Positions 53,696 to 61,574 of a DNA stretch of 62,109 nucleotides are shown piece by piece (position 1 is the stretch's first letter; every line of letters begins with the position of its first letter). The notes below the pieces were generated by a model that worked only from the letters and a program-made list of their open reading frames with translations, searched no databases and was not told the origin of the DNA. The stretch is from Lentisphaerota bacterium. Its GTDB lineage: Bacteria; Verrucomicrobiota; Lentisphaeria; Victivallales; Victivallaceae. The stretch is from NCBI GenBank assembly GCA_015061605.1, contig SUWH01000016.1:1-62109 (forward strand), in the 5' to 3' direction. The translations under genes and the position numbers were made by a program.

Positions 53696-53999
53696 CACAG
53701 TTATCCCATAAAATCAGAAAAACATCTGTTTTTTCAAGTTTTTCTGCGGAAGAAAATTGAATTTTGAAAAAGTGATTTTGTCAGATTTGTTTTGCGCAAG
53801 CAAAACGTGCGTGCCGGCAGGCCGCACCACCCTTTAGCGCTGTGTTCAATCGGCGGATGGATCGTGTGGCAATGTCGTGTTTTGCAAGCAAGAAGCGAGG
53901 GGAGTGTACTGCGGTACTCGACCCGAGCAGCGAGCGCGGCAAGGCGCGAGATTGCCCGCGAGATGCCGCCGTCCGTTGTCTTTTTATGAGACAGCTGTG
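53696..53999 (+). mobile_element. Miniature element copy A
   Basis: A 304-bp element from CACAGTTATCCCATAA to TTATGAGACAGCTGTG (16-bp imperfect terminal inverted repeats). A perfect 9-bp target duplication CCTTAAAAC flanks it at 53687-53695 and 54000-54008. It holds no gene of its own. It lies between the rny terminator and the promoter of the glycan cassette. Confidence 0.92.
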
Positions 54000-54051
54000 C
54001 CTTAAAACAGTTATTTTCACCGGAATAATGTTGTTTTTTATTTTTCCGGAC

Positions 54052-54080
54052 TGGACAAATCCGGATTGGAGATGTATCTT
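54052..54080 (+). promoter_or_regulatory. Promoter of the glycan cassette
   Basis: TGGACA at 54052-54057, a 17-bp spacer and TATCTT at 54075-54080. Confidence 0.5.
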
Positions 54081-54128
54081 ATGGCATGGAGTGATTGATT
54101 TTACCATATAAAAGAAAGGGTTGTCAGA

Positions 54129-56891
54129 ATGATGAAAAAAGTTGCAATATTGTTGATGTTTGCCGCAGCTGCCGGAGTTTATGCCGCTTCATGGGAGGTG
54201 AGCAATTCAAATATCAGAATCGCCAAGCCTGAAAATCAGGTCCAAAGTCTTGCCGCTGCCGAATTGACCAAACATCTGGAACTGGTCGCCGGTAAAAAAT
54301 TGTCCGGCAGCGCTGACGGATTTACTTTCCACATCGGAACCGTCGCCCCGGGTGGGAAAAAGGCGCGTAAATCGACTGAAGCCAACTATTCGATCATCGG
54401 TAAGAATGTCTATTTCTGGGGATATGACAAAGTTCCGGCAGTTCTGGAAAATGACAAACCCATCTGGCTCGATTCCCGCAACACCAGTACCGGTACGATG
54501 AGTGCAGTTTACAATTTTCTGGAGAATGAACTGGGTATTCTGTGGATCTGCCCCGGTGACGAAGGTATCGTTTACAAGGTGCGGCAGGTGGTCGAACTGC
54601 CGGACAAAAAGGAACATTCCTGGATCATGCCGCTTATTATGACCGGAGTACGCACCTATTTCTGGCGGTTCCGGCTGATGAAAGAAGCCAACGCCATTGC
54701 CCCGGAAGCTTTCCGCATGACCGAAGATGAAGTCAATGAATTGCAGTATCAGGACAAACTTTATGCCAGAAGACAGCGGCACGGTCTGCACTTTTATTTC
54801 CGCTACGGTCACGCTTTCGGTAAATGGTGGGAAAAATACGGCAAAGAGCATCCGGAATGGTTCGGCATGGACACTGCCGGACGGCGCGGACTTGATCTTA
54901 CCTATCGCGGCAGAGAGAAACTCTGCCTTTCCAATCCCGAAGTCATCGAGGCCATCGCCAAAGAATATATCGCTGCCGGACGCCCTCTCTACTACAATGT
55001 CTGTCCCAACGACGGTACCCCCGGTTTTTGCCACTGCAAAAACTGTCTCGCGCTGGATACCCGCAAGCCGGGAGAAAACTTTTATTCCCATCTCACCGAC
55101 CGCTATCTCTGGTTCTGGAACAAACTTACCGCCCGGTTGATGAAAGAACGCAAGGATGTGACTATCGTCAGTTACATTTACAGCTACTACCGTCTGCCGC
55201 CGCGCCGCGAAAAGGTGGAATTTCCGGACAATATGCTCTTCGGCATGGTCCCGAATATGTTCGATGACAACGTGAAGTTCTTTTCCGAATGGAAAAAAGC
55301 CGGAGCCAAACGAATTTTCCTGCGTCCCAATGATCTCTGCCACGGTACCCCGATGATGCGCGGTCTGGAAAAACGCATTTATGACAAATTCCAGCAGGCA
55401 CGTACCTTCAATATTTTCGGGACCGACTACGATGGCGGTTTCGGAACCGGTTCCATCGACCTTGAATGCTATGTCGCATTCCGTATGGTGCATGATCCGC
55501 AGCTTTCCTTTGACACCATTATGAAAGAGTACTGTTCCGCTTTCGGCGCCGCCGCTCCGGAGGTCGCTGAATTTTATGCCAAGTGGCGGGAGCAGGGCGA
55601 AAAGATCATCCCCATGGTCGACGAATGGCTCAAAAAACGCAATCTTTTTCTCAACGATGCCGGTCAGATCCCCGGCGTGGTCAATCAGGAGATAGACCGC
55701 TATTATCCGGCGGAAATTTTCCGGACTGCCGATGCCATTCTCGCGCGCGGCTTGAAAAAGGAACTTTCCCCCGCTGAACGTACCCGGTTGGAAAATCTCC
55801 GCATCCGGAATCAGCATGCCGATCTCTACCGTCAACTCTATGCCGAATACCACAAAATGAATAACAAACAGCCCAATGATCTGGAAGCTGTCTCCCGTAA
55901 AATGTATGATTTCCGGGTGAAATACCGTAAACAGATCGGCGGTAAGTTGAATGTGGCATTCGGCGGAACCGGCGGCGAAAGCATCATCTGGCAGAACGTC
56001 AGGTGGTTCCGCAAAGAGATCCTCAAACTGGCAGATGAACCAGGCGGTATCATGCCGCTTATCGATTCCAACTTTGCCCGTCCTGACGGTCTGCGCTTCT
56101 GGCGCAAACGCGATGCCTTTATCTCCCACGATTATATGGCAGGTGCCGGTGTCACTTTGAAATCAGTTCCCAAAGCTGATACTATCGCTTTGAATTACCG
56201 CAAACTTAACCTTGAGGCGGGTAAAAAATATGTTATTTCCGGTGAAGTCCGTATTCCCGAAGGTGCCGGAGCTTTACGGTTCCGGCTGGTCTCCGGGGGC
56301 AAGTCGTTCAATAAATACATCTACTCCAAAACCGGCGAACTGGAAAAATACCACTGGGAATTTTCCATTCCCGCCGATGGTGCAGTAAGTCTTTACGTCT
56401 ACACCGGTCCGGGCAATAAGCCTTTGGTGCTGCGTTCGCTCAAACTTCAGGAAAAAGCGGTCAAAAAGCTTCCTGCAGGGGTGTTGGCGGACGATAAATT
56501 CACCGGTGCCGCTTCGCTTGCCGAATACTCCAAACGCAAAGATTTTATCAATGTTTCCGCTGAAGGCGTGGCGATCAGAACCTCTGCGACCCGCGATGAT
56601 ACCATGGGAATCAACCGCAACTTCAAACTTCAGCCGGGCAAGACTTATGCCGTGGAAGCTGAATGCGCTTACAGCGAACCCGGAACCTATATCCGTTTCC
56701 GTTTCGCCGGACTGGGCAGAAAAGGCAACCTTTACGCCCGCAGTGCTGACGGCAAGCCGGTGAAGTTCTCCGGCAGTGTGACTGTCCCGGCAAATTTCAA
56801 AGGCAAGCGGGTGACCCTTTACGTCTGCGGCAGTCCCGGCAGCGGCAAACCGGTCTTTCTGCGTTCATTCAAGCTCATTGAGAAAAAATAA
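54129..56891 (+). CDS. Secreted DUF4838-domain protein with two C-terminal carbohydrate-binding-like modules
   Basis: A 920-residue protein with a signal peptide (cleavage after AGVYA, about residue 20). Residues about 25-120 resemble the N-terminal domain of family 67 alpha-glucuronidases (SLAAAELTKHLELVAG). Residues about 130-560 form the DUF4838 TIM-barrel-like core (GVRTYFWRFRLMKEAN, YNVCPNDGTPGFCHCKNC). The last 270 residues contain two similar beta-sandwich modules, both with the pattern 'LEAGKKYVISGEVR ... VLRSLKL' and 'LQPGKTYAVEAEC ... FLRSFKL'. It is probably a periplasmic or surface glycan-active enzyme. Activity is unproven. Confidence 0.85.
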   Translation: MMKKVAILLMFAAAAGVYAASWEVSNSNIRIAKPENQVQSLAAAELTKHLELVAGKKLSGSADGFTFHIGTVAPGGKKARKSTEANYSIIGKNVYFWGYDKVPAVLENDKPIWLDSRNTSTGTMSAVYNFLENELGILWICPGDEGIVYKVRQVVELPDKKEHSWIMPLIMTGVRTYFWRFRLMKEANAIAPEAFRMTEDEVNELQYQDKLYARRQRHGLHFYFRYGHAFGKWWEKYGKEHPEWFGMDTAGRRGLDLTYRGREKLCLSNPEVIEAIAKEYIAAGRPLYYNVCPNDGTPGFCHCKNCLALDTRKPGENFYSHLTDRYLWFWNKLTARLMKERKDVTIVSYIYSYYRLPPRREKVEFPDNMLFGMVPNMFDDNVKFFSEWKKAGAKRIFLRPNDLCHGTPMMRGLEKRIYDKFQQARTFNIFGTDYDGGFGTGSIDLECYVAFRMVHDPQLSFDTIMKEYCSAFGAAAPEVAEFYAKWREQGEKIIPMVDEWLKKRNLFLNDAGQIPGVVNQEIDRYYPAEIFRTADAILARGLKKELSPAERTRLENLRIRNQHADLYRQLYAEYHKMNNKQPNDLEAVSRKMYDFRVKYRKQIGGKLNVAFGGTGGESIIWQNVRWFRKEILKLADEPGGIMPLIDSNFARPDGLRFWRKRDAFISHDYMAGAGVTLKSVPKADTIALNYRKLNLEAGKKYVISGEVRIPEGAGALRFRLVSGGKSFNKYIYSKTGELEKYHWEFSIPADGAVSLYVYTGPGNKPLVLRSLKLQEKAVKKLPAGVLADDKFTGAASLAEYSKRKDFINVSAEGVAIRTSATRDDTMGINRNFKLQPGKTYAVEAECAYSEPGTYIRFRFAGLGRKGNLYARSADGKPVKFSGSVTVPANFKGKRVTLYVCGSPGSGKPVFLRSFKLIEKK

Positions 56892-57020
56892 AGTGAAGTT
56901 TTTCAGGATTTATGTTATTTATCCGGGATTTGTGTTTGTCGGGAAATTTTTCTGATTGAACAGAGAAAATTTTATGATAAATTATGATCTGAACGCAAAT
57001 TCAATCACATGAGGATAATT

Positions 57021-58082
57021 ATGGAACATATTCTGAAACATACCATGCCCGGTAATCCGCGCAATTCCGAGGGGGCATTTGTCAAACTTGCTGATGGTAC
57101 ACTCTACTTTGCCTATTCGCGGTACAATGGAGATTCCGGACATGACCATGCAAGTGCCGACATCGCGGCGGTCACTTCAAAGGACAACGGCGCAACTTGG
57201 AGCGAACCGGTGATCGTTTTCAAAAACCGGGCGATGAATCTGATGTCGGTGTCGCTTCTGCGGTTGAATGATGACCGCATCGCCATGGTTTATCTGGAAA
57301 AATCCGCCATTCCCGGCTGGGATAACTTTGTCGACTGCCGCCCGAAAATAGTTTTTTCCAGCGATGAATGTGTTTCATGGAGTGCTCCCGTTGAGATCGC
57401 CAACGTGCCTCCGGCATATTTTGTGGTCAACAACGACCGTTTGATCCAGTTGAGATCCGGCAGACTCATTCTCCCGGCGGCGCATCACCAGTACAGTAAC
57501 AATTCACTTGGCAGCGGTATCATCAAATTTTTTATTTCGGACGACAACGGGGAAACCTGGTACATCAATCAGCATTATATTTATCCGGTTCCGCAGCTGC
57601 CCCGCGCCGGATTGATGGAACCGGGGGTGATCGAATTGCCCGACGGTTCATTGATGTGCTTTATCCGTACCGCCGCCGGATGTCAGTACAAATCTTTTTC
57701 ATACGATAACGGCGAAAGCTGGACTATTCCTGTCCCCGCAGTTGAATTTATTTCTCCGGAAGCGCCGATGTCGATGAAACGCGATCCTCAAACCGGCAGA
57801 CTTTACGCCATCTGGAACGATTACAATGCGTTCCGCAGTGTCCGCATTGCCGATAAACGCTGGGCGCGTACTCCGCTGGTCATGGCAGAGAGTTCCGACA
57901 ACGGTATCACCTGGGAAAATCACCGTATTCTTGAAGATGCTCCTGATCACGGATACTGCTATATTGCGATGTATTTCAATGATGATCTGCTCCATCTGGG
58001 CTACTGCTGCGGCGGCGAACCGGATTGCAGCGGCACATTGCAGGAAACCAAACTGCGCACCATAAGATTGCAGGAGATATGA
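57021..58082 (+). CDS. Sialidase-fold (BNR/Asp-box) exo-glycosidase-like protein
   Basis: A 353-residue six-bladed beta-propeller protein with four Asp boxes: SKDNGATW, SDDNGETW, SYDNGESW and SSDNGITW. It has no signal peptide, so it acts in the cytosol unless exported otherwise. Relatives include sialidases and many uncharacterised family proteins; the substrate should not be read as sialic acid without proof. I chose ATG 57021, with GAGG six bases upstream, over the ATG at 57009. The GDSL gene starts four bases after its stop. Confidence 0.85.
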   Translation: MEHILKHTMPGNPRNSEGAFVKLADGTLYFAYSRYNGDSGHDHASADIAAVTSKDNGATWSEPVIVFKNRAMNLMSVSLLRLNDDRIAMVYLEKSAIPGWDNFVDCRPKIVFSSDECVSWSAPVEIANVPPAYFVVNNDRLIQLRSGRLILPAAHHQYSNNSLGSGIIKFFISDDNGETWYINQHYIYPVPQLPRAGLMEPGVIELPDGSLMCFIRTAAGCQYKSFSYDNGESWTIPVPAVEFISPEAPMSMKRDPQTGRLYAIWNDYNAFRSVRIADKRWARTPLVMAESSDNGITWENHRILEDAPDHGYCYIAMYFNDDLLHLGYCCGGEPDCSGTLQETKLRTIRLQEI

Positions 58083-58085
58083 AAT

Positions 58086-58790
58086 ATGACACCGGCAGAA
58101 GCTGATTTTGAAAATATTTCCGTATATCTTGCCAGATCTTCCGAACCCCGGACCTGGCTCTTTTACGGTGATTCCATAACTCACGGTGCGGCGCATACTC
58201 ACGGATTCCGGGCGTTCCCGGAAATTTTTGCCGAGCGTGTCCGCTGGGAACTGCGGAGATTGTATGATGTGGTCATCAATACCGCTATCAGCGGTCAGAC
58301 CACGGTTCAGCTTCTGGATGAGAAACGTTATGATTGGCGGGTGCGCCGCTTCAGACCGGATGCGGTTTTCATCCTCATCGGAATGAACGATATCGTAAAA
58401 TTGAAAGATGTTGACAAATTCCGTGTCAATCTCGTTGAACTGGTGCGCCGGGTGCGCAATGACGGAGCGATCCCGATTCTCCAGAATTACGGCGGCATCC
58501 TCAATGTGCCGGATAATGCCAAATATTTGCTCCGCTATGAAAAACTTCCGGAATTCAATGCCGCCATCCGGCAGACCGCGCTTGAAAAATCCACTATTTT
58601 CATCGACCACGAAAAGTACTGGAAAGAAAATATTCCCGATAAGAAAACTTTGAAGCTTCATCTGGGCGAACCCATCCACCCCGGCGGCAAAGGTCATCTG
58701 GAAATGGCAAAGCTCATCTTTCAGACCTTCAATATCTTTGATCCGGATAGTCCCTGCTGCAACCCTGTCGGAACTCCGTATTCATTATAA
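58086..58790 (+). CDS. SGNH/GDSL-family hydrolase
   Basis: A 234-residue esterase-like protein with block I FYGDSITHG (nucleophile Ser), block II TAISGQTT, block III IGMNDIV and block V PIHPGGKGH (catalytic His). Such enzymes remove acetyl or other acyl groups from sugars. Being four bases from the sialidase-fold gene suggests that the pair deacylates and cleaves one glycan. No signal peptide is visible. Confidence 0.88.
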   Translation: MTPAEADFENISVYLARSSEPRTWLFYGDSITHGAAHTHGFRAFPEIFAERVRWELRRLYDVVINTAISGQTTVQLLDEKRYDWRVRRFRPDAVFILIGMNDIVKLKDVDKFRVNLVELVRRVRNDGAIPILQNYGGILNVPDNAKYLLRYEKLPEFNAAIRQTALEKSTIFIDHEKYWKENIPDKKTLKLHLGEPIHPGGKGHLEMAKLIFQTFNIFDPDSPCCNPVGTPYSL

Positions 58791-58808
58791 TTTGTCAGGT
58801 GAAATATT

Positions 58809-59744
58809 ATGAAAAAATGCTATCTTTTACTGCTGTTGTCAACTCTGTTGTCTGCCGGAGCCGCTGAAACTGTTCCGGTATGGGAAGGACTTTTCGGCAG
58901 GATGAAGACCATCGCTGTCTGCGCCCCCGGACTGCCGGGGAAAAGTTCCGAAGTCGATCTCGCCTTGAAAAATCTCCGCGAAGCCGGGTACAAGGTCAAA
59001 CTTATGCCCAATGCCCGCAAGAATGAAACTTCGCGCAAAATGGTCGCCCCCGATTTGCGGGCGGCTGATTTCATGCAGGCGTACTGTGATCCGGAGGTCG
59101 ATGCCATCTGGTGTGTGCGCGGCGGCAGCGGCTCTATTCAGGCGGCAATGCGTCTGGATTGGGAAAAACTCCGCGCCCGCAAGATCCCCGTGATCGGTTT
59201 CAGCAATATCACTGAACTGCATTGCATGATGCAGAAACATGGTGCCGGGCACATCTTTACCGGACCTTCACTTACCCAGCTCACCCAATGCAATGCCCGG
59301 AGCATCGCCTGGTTTTCCCGCGCCATTACCAAAGCGGCGCAGCCGGAGATCCAACTGAAAGTCATCCGGGGCAGAGATTGTTCCGGATACCCCGCCGGCG
59401 GACATATTACGCTGTATCAGCGCACATACTGTGCCGGAAATGCTTATTCCACTGACGGCAGGATAATCTTTCTGGAATCTCCCCGCTCCAATCCGTACAA
59501 ATATGCTGCCAAAGAATTGGAACTTCTCCGGCAGAAAGGGGCATTCGACCGTTGTGCTGCGGTAGTTTTCGGTGATATAAAGGGCAAAGTTCAGGAGGTT
59601 GATAAAGTGATCCGCGATTTTGCCGCCAAAGTCAAGTGTCCGGTGTATTACGATTTTCCTTACGGACATCAGGCGGATAACTTCCTCATCGACTTTGAAC
59701 GCAAAGTTTTTATCTCCGCAGACGGAAAATTGCAGGTAAAATAA
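58809..59744 (+). CDS. Exported S66-family LD-carboxypeptidase-like protein
   Basis: A 311-residue protein with a signal peptide (residues about 1-19). It keeps the S66 pattern: WCVRGGSGSIQAA, the nucleophile elbow IGFSNITEL, a Glu in IIFLESP and the C-terminal His in FPYGHQADNFLID. These give a possible Ser-Glu-His triad. Typical LD-carboxypeptidases trim murein tetrapeptides but are usually cytosolic; this one is exported, and GFSD is GFSN. It ends the cassette. Its TAA stop directly abuts miniature element B. Confidence 0.85.
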   Translation: MKKCYLLLLLSTLLSAGAAETVPVWEGLFGRMKTIAVCAPGLPGKSSEVDLALKNLREAGYKVKLMPNARKNETSRKMVAPDLRAADFMQAYCDPEVDAIWCVRGGSGSIQAAMRLDWEKLRARKIPVIGFSNITELHCMMQKHGAGHIFTGPSLTQLTQCNARSIAWFSRAITKAAQPEIQLKVIRGRDCSGYPAGGHITLYQRTYCAGNAYSTDGRIIFLESPRSNPYKYAAKELELLRQKGAFDRCAAVVFGDIKGKVQEVDKVIRDFAAKVKCPVYYDFPYGHQADNFLIDFERKVFISADGKLQVK

Positions 59745-60061
59745 CACAGCTGTCTCATAAAAAACAACGGACGGCGGCATCTCGCGGGCAATCTCGCGCC
59801 TTGCTGCGCTCGCTGCTCGGGTCGAGTACCGCAGTACACTCCCCTCGCTTCTTGCTTGCAAAACACGACATTGCCTCACGATCCATCCGCCGGTTGCATC
59901 AACCGGTTGTGAACGCAGTGTCAAACGGTGGTGCAGTCTGTCGGCACGCATATTTTGCCTGCAAAAACAAATCTGACCAAATTACTTTTTCAAAATTCAA
60001 TTTTCTTCAGCAGAAAAACTTGAAAAAACAGATATTTTTCTGGTTTTATGGCATATCTGTG
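59745..60061 (-). mobile_element. Miniature element copy B
   Basis: A 317-bp element, inverted relative to copy A. It starts CACAGCTGTCTCATAA at 59745 and ends TTATGGCATATCTGTG at 60061. Flanking 9-mers GTAAAATAA (59736-59744) and GTAAAATGA (60062-60070) match at eight of nine positions. The first includes the stop codon of the upstream gene. It is clearly similar to copy A over its whole length. Confidence 0.9.
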
Positions 60062-60101
60062 GTAAAATGACGAAAATTACGGAAAAAATAATCTTTTTTT
60101 C

Positions 60102-60130
60102 TTGACATTTGCTGTACAACGTGGTATTTT
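60102..60130 (+). promoter_or_regulatory. Promoter of the COX24-like gene
   Basis: TTGACA at 60102-60107, a 17-bp spacer and TATTTT at 60125-60130. Confidence 0.7.
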
Positions 60131-60174
60131 AATAGCACGCATTGTCGTATAATCACCAAATAATGAGGCTTAAA

Positions 60175-60264
60175 ATGGGTAACCTGAAAAAGAAACGGCG
60201 TAAAAAGATCGCCAAACACAAACGCAAAAAGCAGCTGAAACTGTTGCGTCACAAAAACAAGTGA
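60175..60264 (+). CDS. AURKAIP1/COX24-domain small basic protein (29 residues)
   Basis: A 29-residue, strongly basic protein beginning MGNLKKKRRKKIAKHKRKK and ending RHKNK. K-KRR-KI-KHKRKK-LK-RHK is the pattern of the bacterial AURKAIP1/COX24 family, related to the C-terminal part of mitochondrial ribosomal protein mS38. A small-subunit ribosomal role is likely. An ATG in TGAGGCTTAAAATG context and a strong promoter 45 bases upstream support expression. Easily missed because of its length. Confidence 0.7.
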   Translation: MGNLKKKRRKKIAKHKRKKQLKLLRHKNK

Positions 60265-60404
60265 CTTCTGGTTTCATTTCCGGAAACAGTTCCGGAGTGT
60301 GTTTGCATCGTCCGTTTCCGGCATGGTTGTGTTGGTAACGGACGTTTGCTTTGTAAAGGCAGAAGCATTTCGCTGAATCTATCTAAATACAGGCAGAATA
60401 AATC

Positions 60405-61082
60405 ATGAATAAAGATTTGAGAAAATTTTCCAATGGGGATATCCTGATTTCCCCCTCGCTCCTCGCCGCTGATTTCTGTCAGCTCGGCAGCCAGATCACC
60501 GAAGTCGCTGCTGCCGGTGCCGAATTGCTCCATCTGGATGTAATGGACGGCAAAATGGTTCCCAACATCTCTTTCGGTGTGCCGGTAATTGAATCACTGC
60601 GCGGCAGATCAGAACTTCTCTTTGACGTCCATCTGATGATCGACCGTCCGCTTTTCTATGCCGAAAAGTTCGTTAAAGCCGGTGCTGATCACGTGACGTT
60701 TCACATTGAAAGTTCCGATGATCCCGCTGAAACGATCAAAGAGATCCACCGTCTCGGTGTCACTGCCGGTATGTCGCTCAAACCCGGTACTCCCGCTGAA
60801 GCACTTTTCCCCTACCTCGATGATCTTGAACTCATCCTCGTTATGACTGTTGAACCCGGTTTCGGAGGTCAGAGTTTCATGGCGGATCAGGTGGCAAAGA
60901 TTGCCGCATTCAAACAGGAAATTGCCCGCCGCGGTAAAAATATCCATATTGAAGTTGACGGCGGCATCGGAGCCAAGACCGCCCCGGCGGTTCTGGAAGC
61001 CGGAGCCAATATCCTCGTCGCCGGAACCTCTGTTTTCCGTCATCCCGAAGGTATGGCTGCCGGTGTTGCCGCGTTGCGGTAA
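60405..61082 (+). CDS. rpe: Ribulose-phosphate 3-epimerase
   Basis: A 225-residue TIM barrel of the pentose phosphate pathway interconverting ribulose-5- and xylulose-5-phosphate. SPSLLAADFCQLG, LHLDVMDGKMVPNISFG, DVHLMID and MTVEPGFGGQSF hold the metal and proton-shuttle residues, and IEVDGGIG and GTSVFRH form the phosphate site. Positions 60265-60404 between the small basic gene and rpe are A+T-balanced and hold no other gene. Confidence 0.96.
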   Translation: MNKDLRKFSNGDILISPSLLAADFCQLGSQITEVAAAGAELLHLDVMDGKMVPNISFGVPVIESLRGRSELLFDVHLMIDRPLFYAEKFVKAGADHVTFHIESSDDPAETIKEIHRLGVTAGMSLKPGTPAEALFPYLDDLELILVMTVEPGFGGQSFMADQVAKIAAFKQEIARRGKNIHIEVDGGIGAKTAPAVLEAGANILVAGTSVFRHPEGMAAGVAALR

Positions 61083-61083
61083 C

Positions 61084-61337
61084 GCGAAGCACTTTTCCCC
61101 CATCCGGTGATTGCATTGTTGATCAAATATGGGGATGGCTGCGGAACTGCCAGCTTTTTTGACGGTTCAGGTATCATAATCAGGCCAAATTCGATCACCC
61201 GCCGTTATTATGTGGTCGTCGGTCCCAAAGGGGTGGTCAAACCGGGTAAAAACCGTATTGTTGTCCGTGTTCTTGCTACCGACAAAAGCGGTTTCGGCGG
61301 AATTTTCCGCAATATGTTCATCTATCAGAAGCGATAA
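61084..61337 (+). pseudogene. Remnant of a glycoside hydrolase sugar-binding domain
   Basis: An open stretch of about 76 codons reads RRYYVVVGPKGVVKPGKNRI, then VVRVLATDKSGFGGIF. The pattern 'L-K-P-G-K-N-x-I-x-V-R-V ... G-G-I' is that of the jelly-roll sugar-binding domain of beta-galactosidase and sialate-esterase-type enzymes. No catalytic domain or plausible start is present, so it appears to be the 3' remnant of a lost gene. Confidence 0.6.
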
Positions 61338-61369
61338 ACTCAAGCGGCGTATGTTGTAAAACTGCTTTG

Positions 61370-61406
61370 GGGGCGGCTGCAAAATCTGATGTTTTGCAGC
61401 CGCCCC
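61370..61406. terminator. Strong 15-bp hairpin
   Basis: GGGGCGGCTGCAAAA (61370-61384) and TTTTGCAGCCGCCCC (61392-61406) form a perfect 15-bp stem with a seven-base loop. Short A/T tracts inside the stem and no T-run after it leave its role as terminator open; it may be the old terminator of the lost glycosidase gene. Positions 61412-61440 resemble the right end of the miniature elements (GCCGCCGTCGG then TTTTTATG) but have no terminal repeat. Confidence 0.6.
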
Positions 61407-61493
61407 ATTCCTTTCGCCGCCGTCGGTTTTTATGGTATAACTGCTTTTCATTATCTCTCCTCAATAAAAATAGCGTATTTTTTAAAAAATCAT

Positions 61494-61555
61494 TTGCAAA
61501 TTTGAATATGCCATGCTATTTTTTAATAAGATAAAATTTTTGGAACGTTCCAAAA
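61494..61555 (+). promoter_or_regulatory. Promoter and palindromic operator of the LacI-family gene
   Basis: The promoter is TTGCAA (61494-61499), 17 bp, TATTTT (61517-61522), giving a start near 61529. An 18-bp perfect palindrome TTTTGGAACGTTCCAAAA lies at 61538-61555, directly downstream. This is the expected position and form (central CG) for LacI-family autorepression. Confidence 0.75.
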
Positions 61556-61574
61556 GATGATTATGGGGTAACTT

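Noticed and set aside
57021..58082. Firm naming as a sialic-acid-cleaving sialidase (nanH)
   Set aside because: The Asp boxes show the fold only. The arginine triad of true sialidases was not established, there is no signal peptide and no sialic acid catabolic genes are near.
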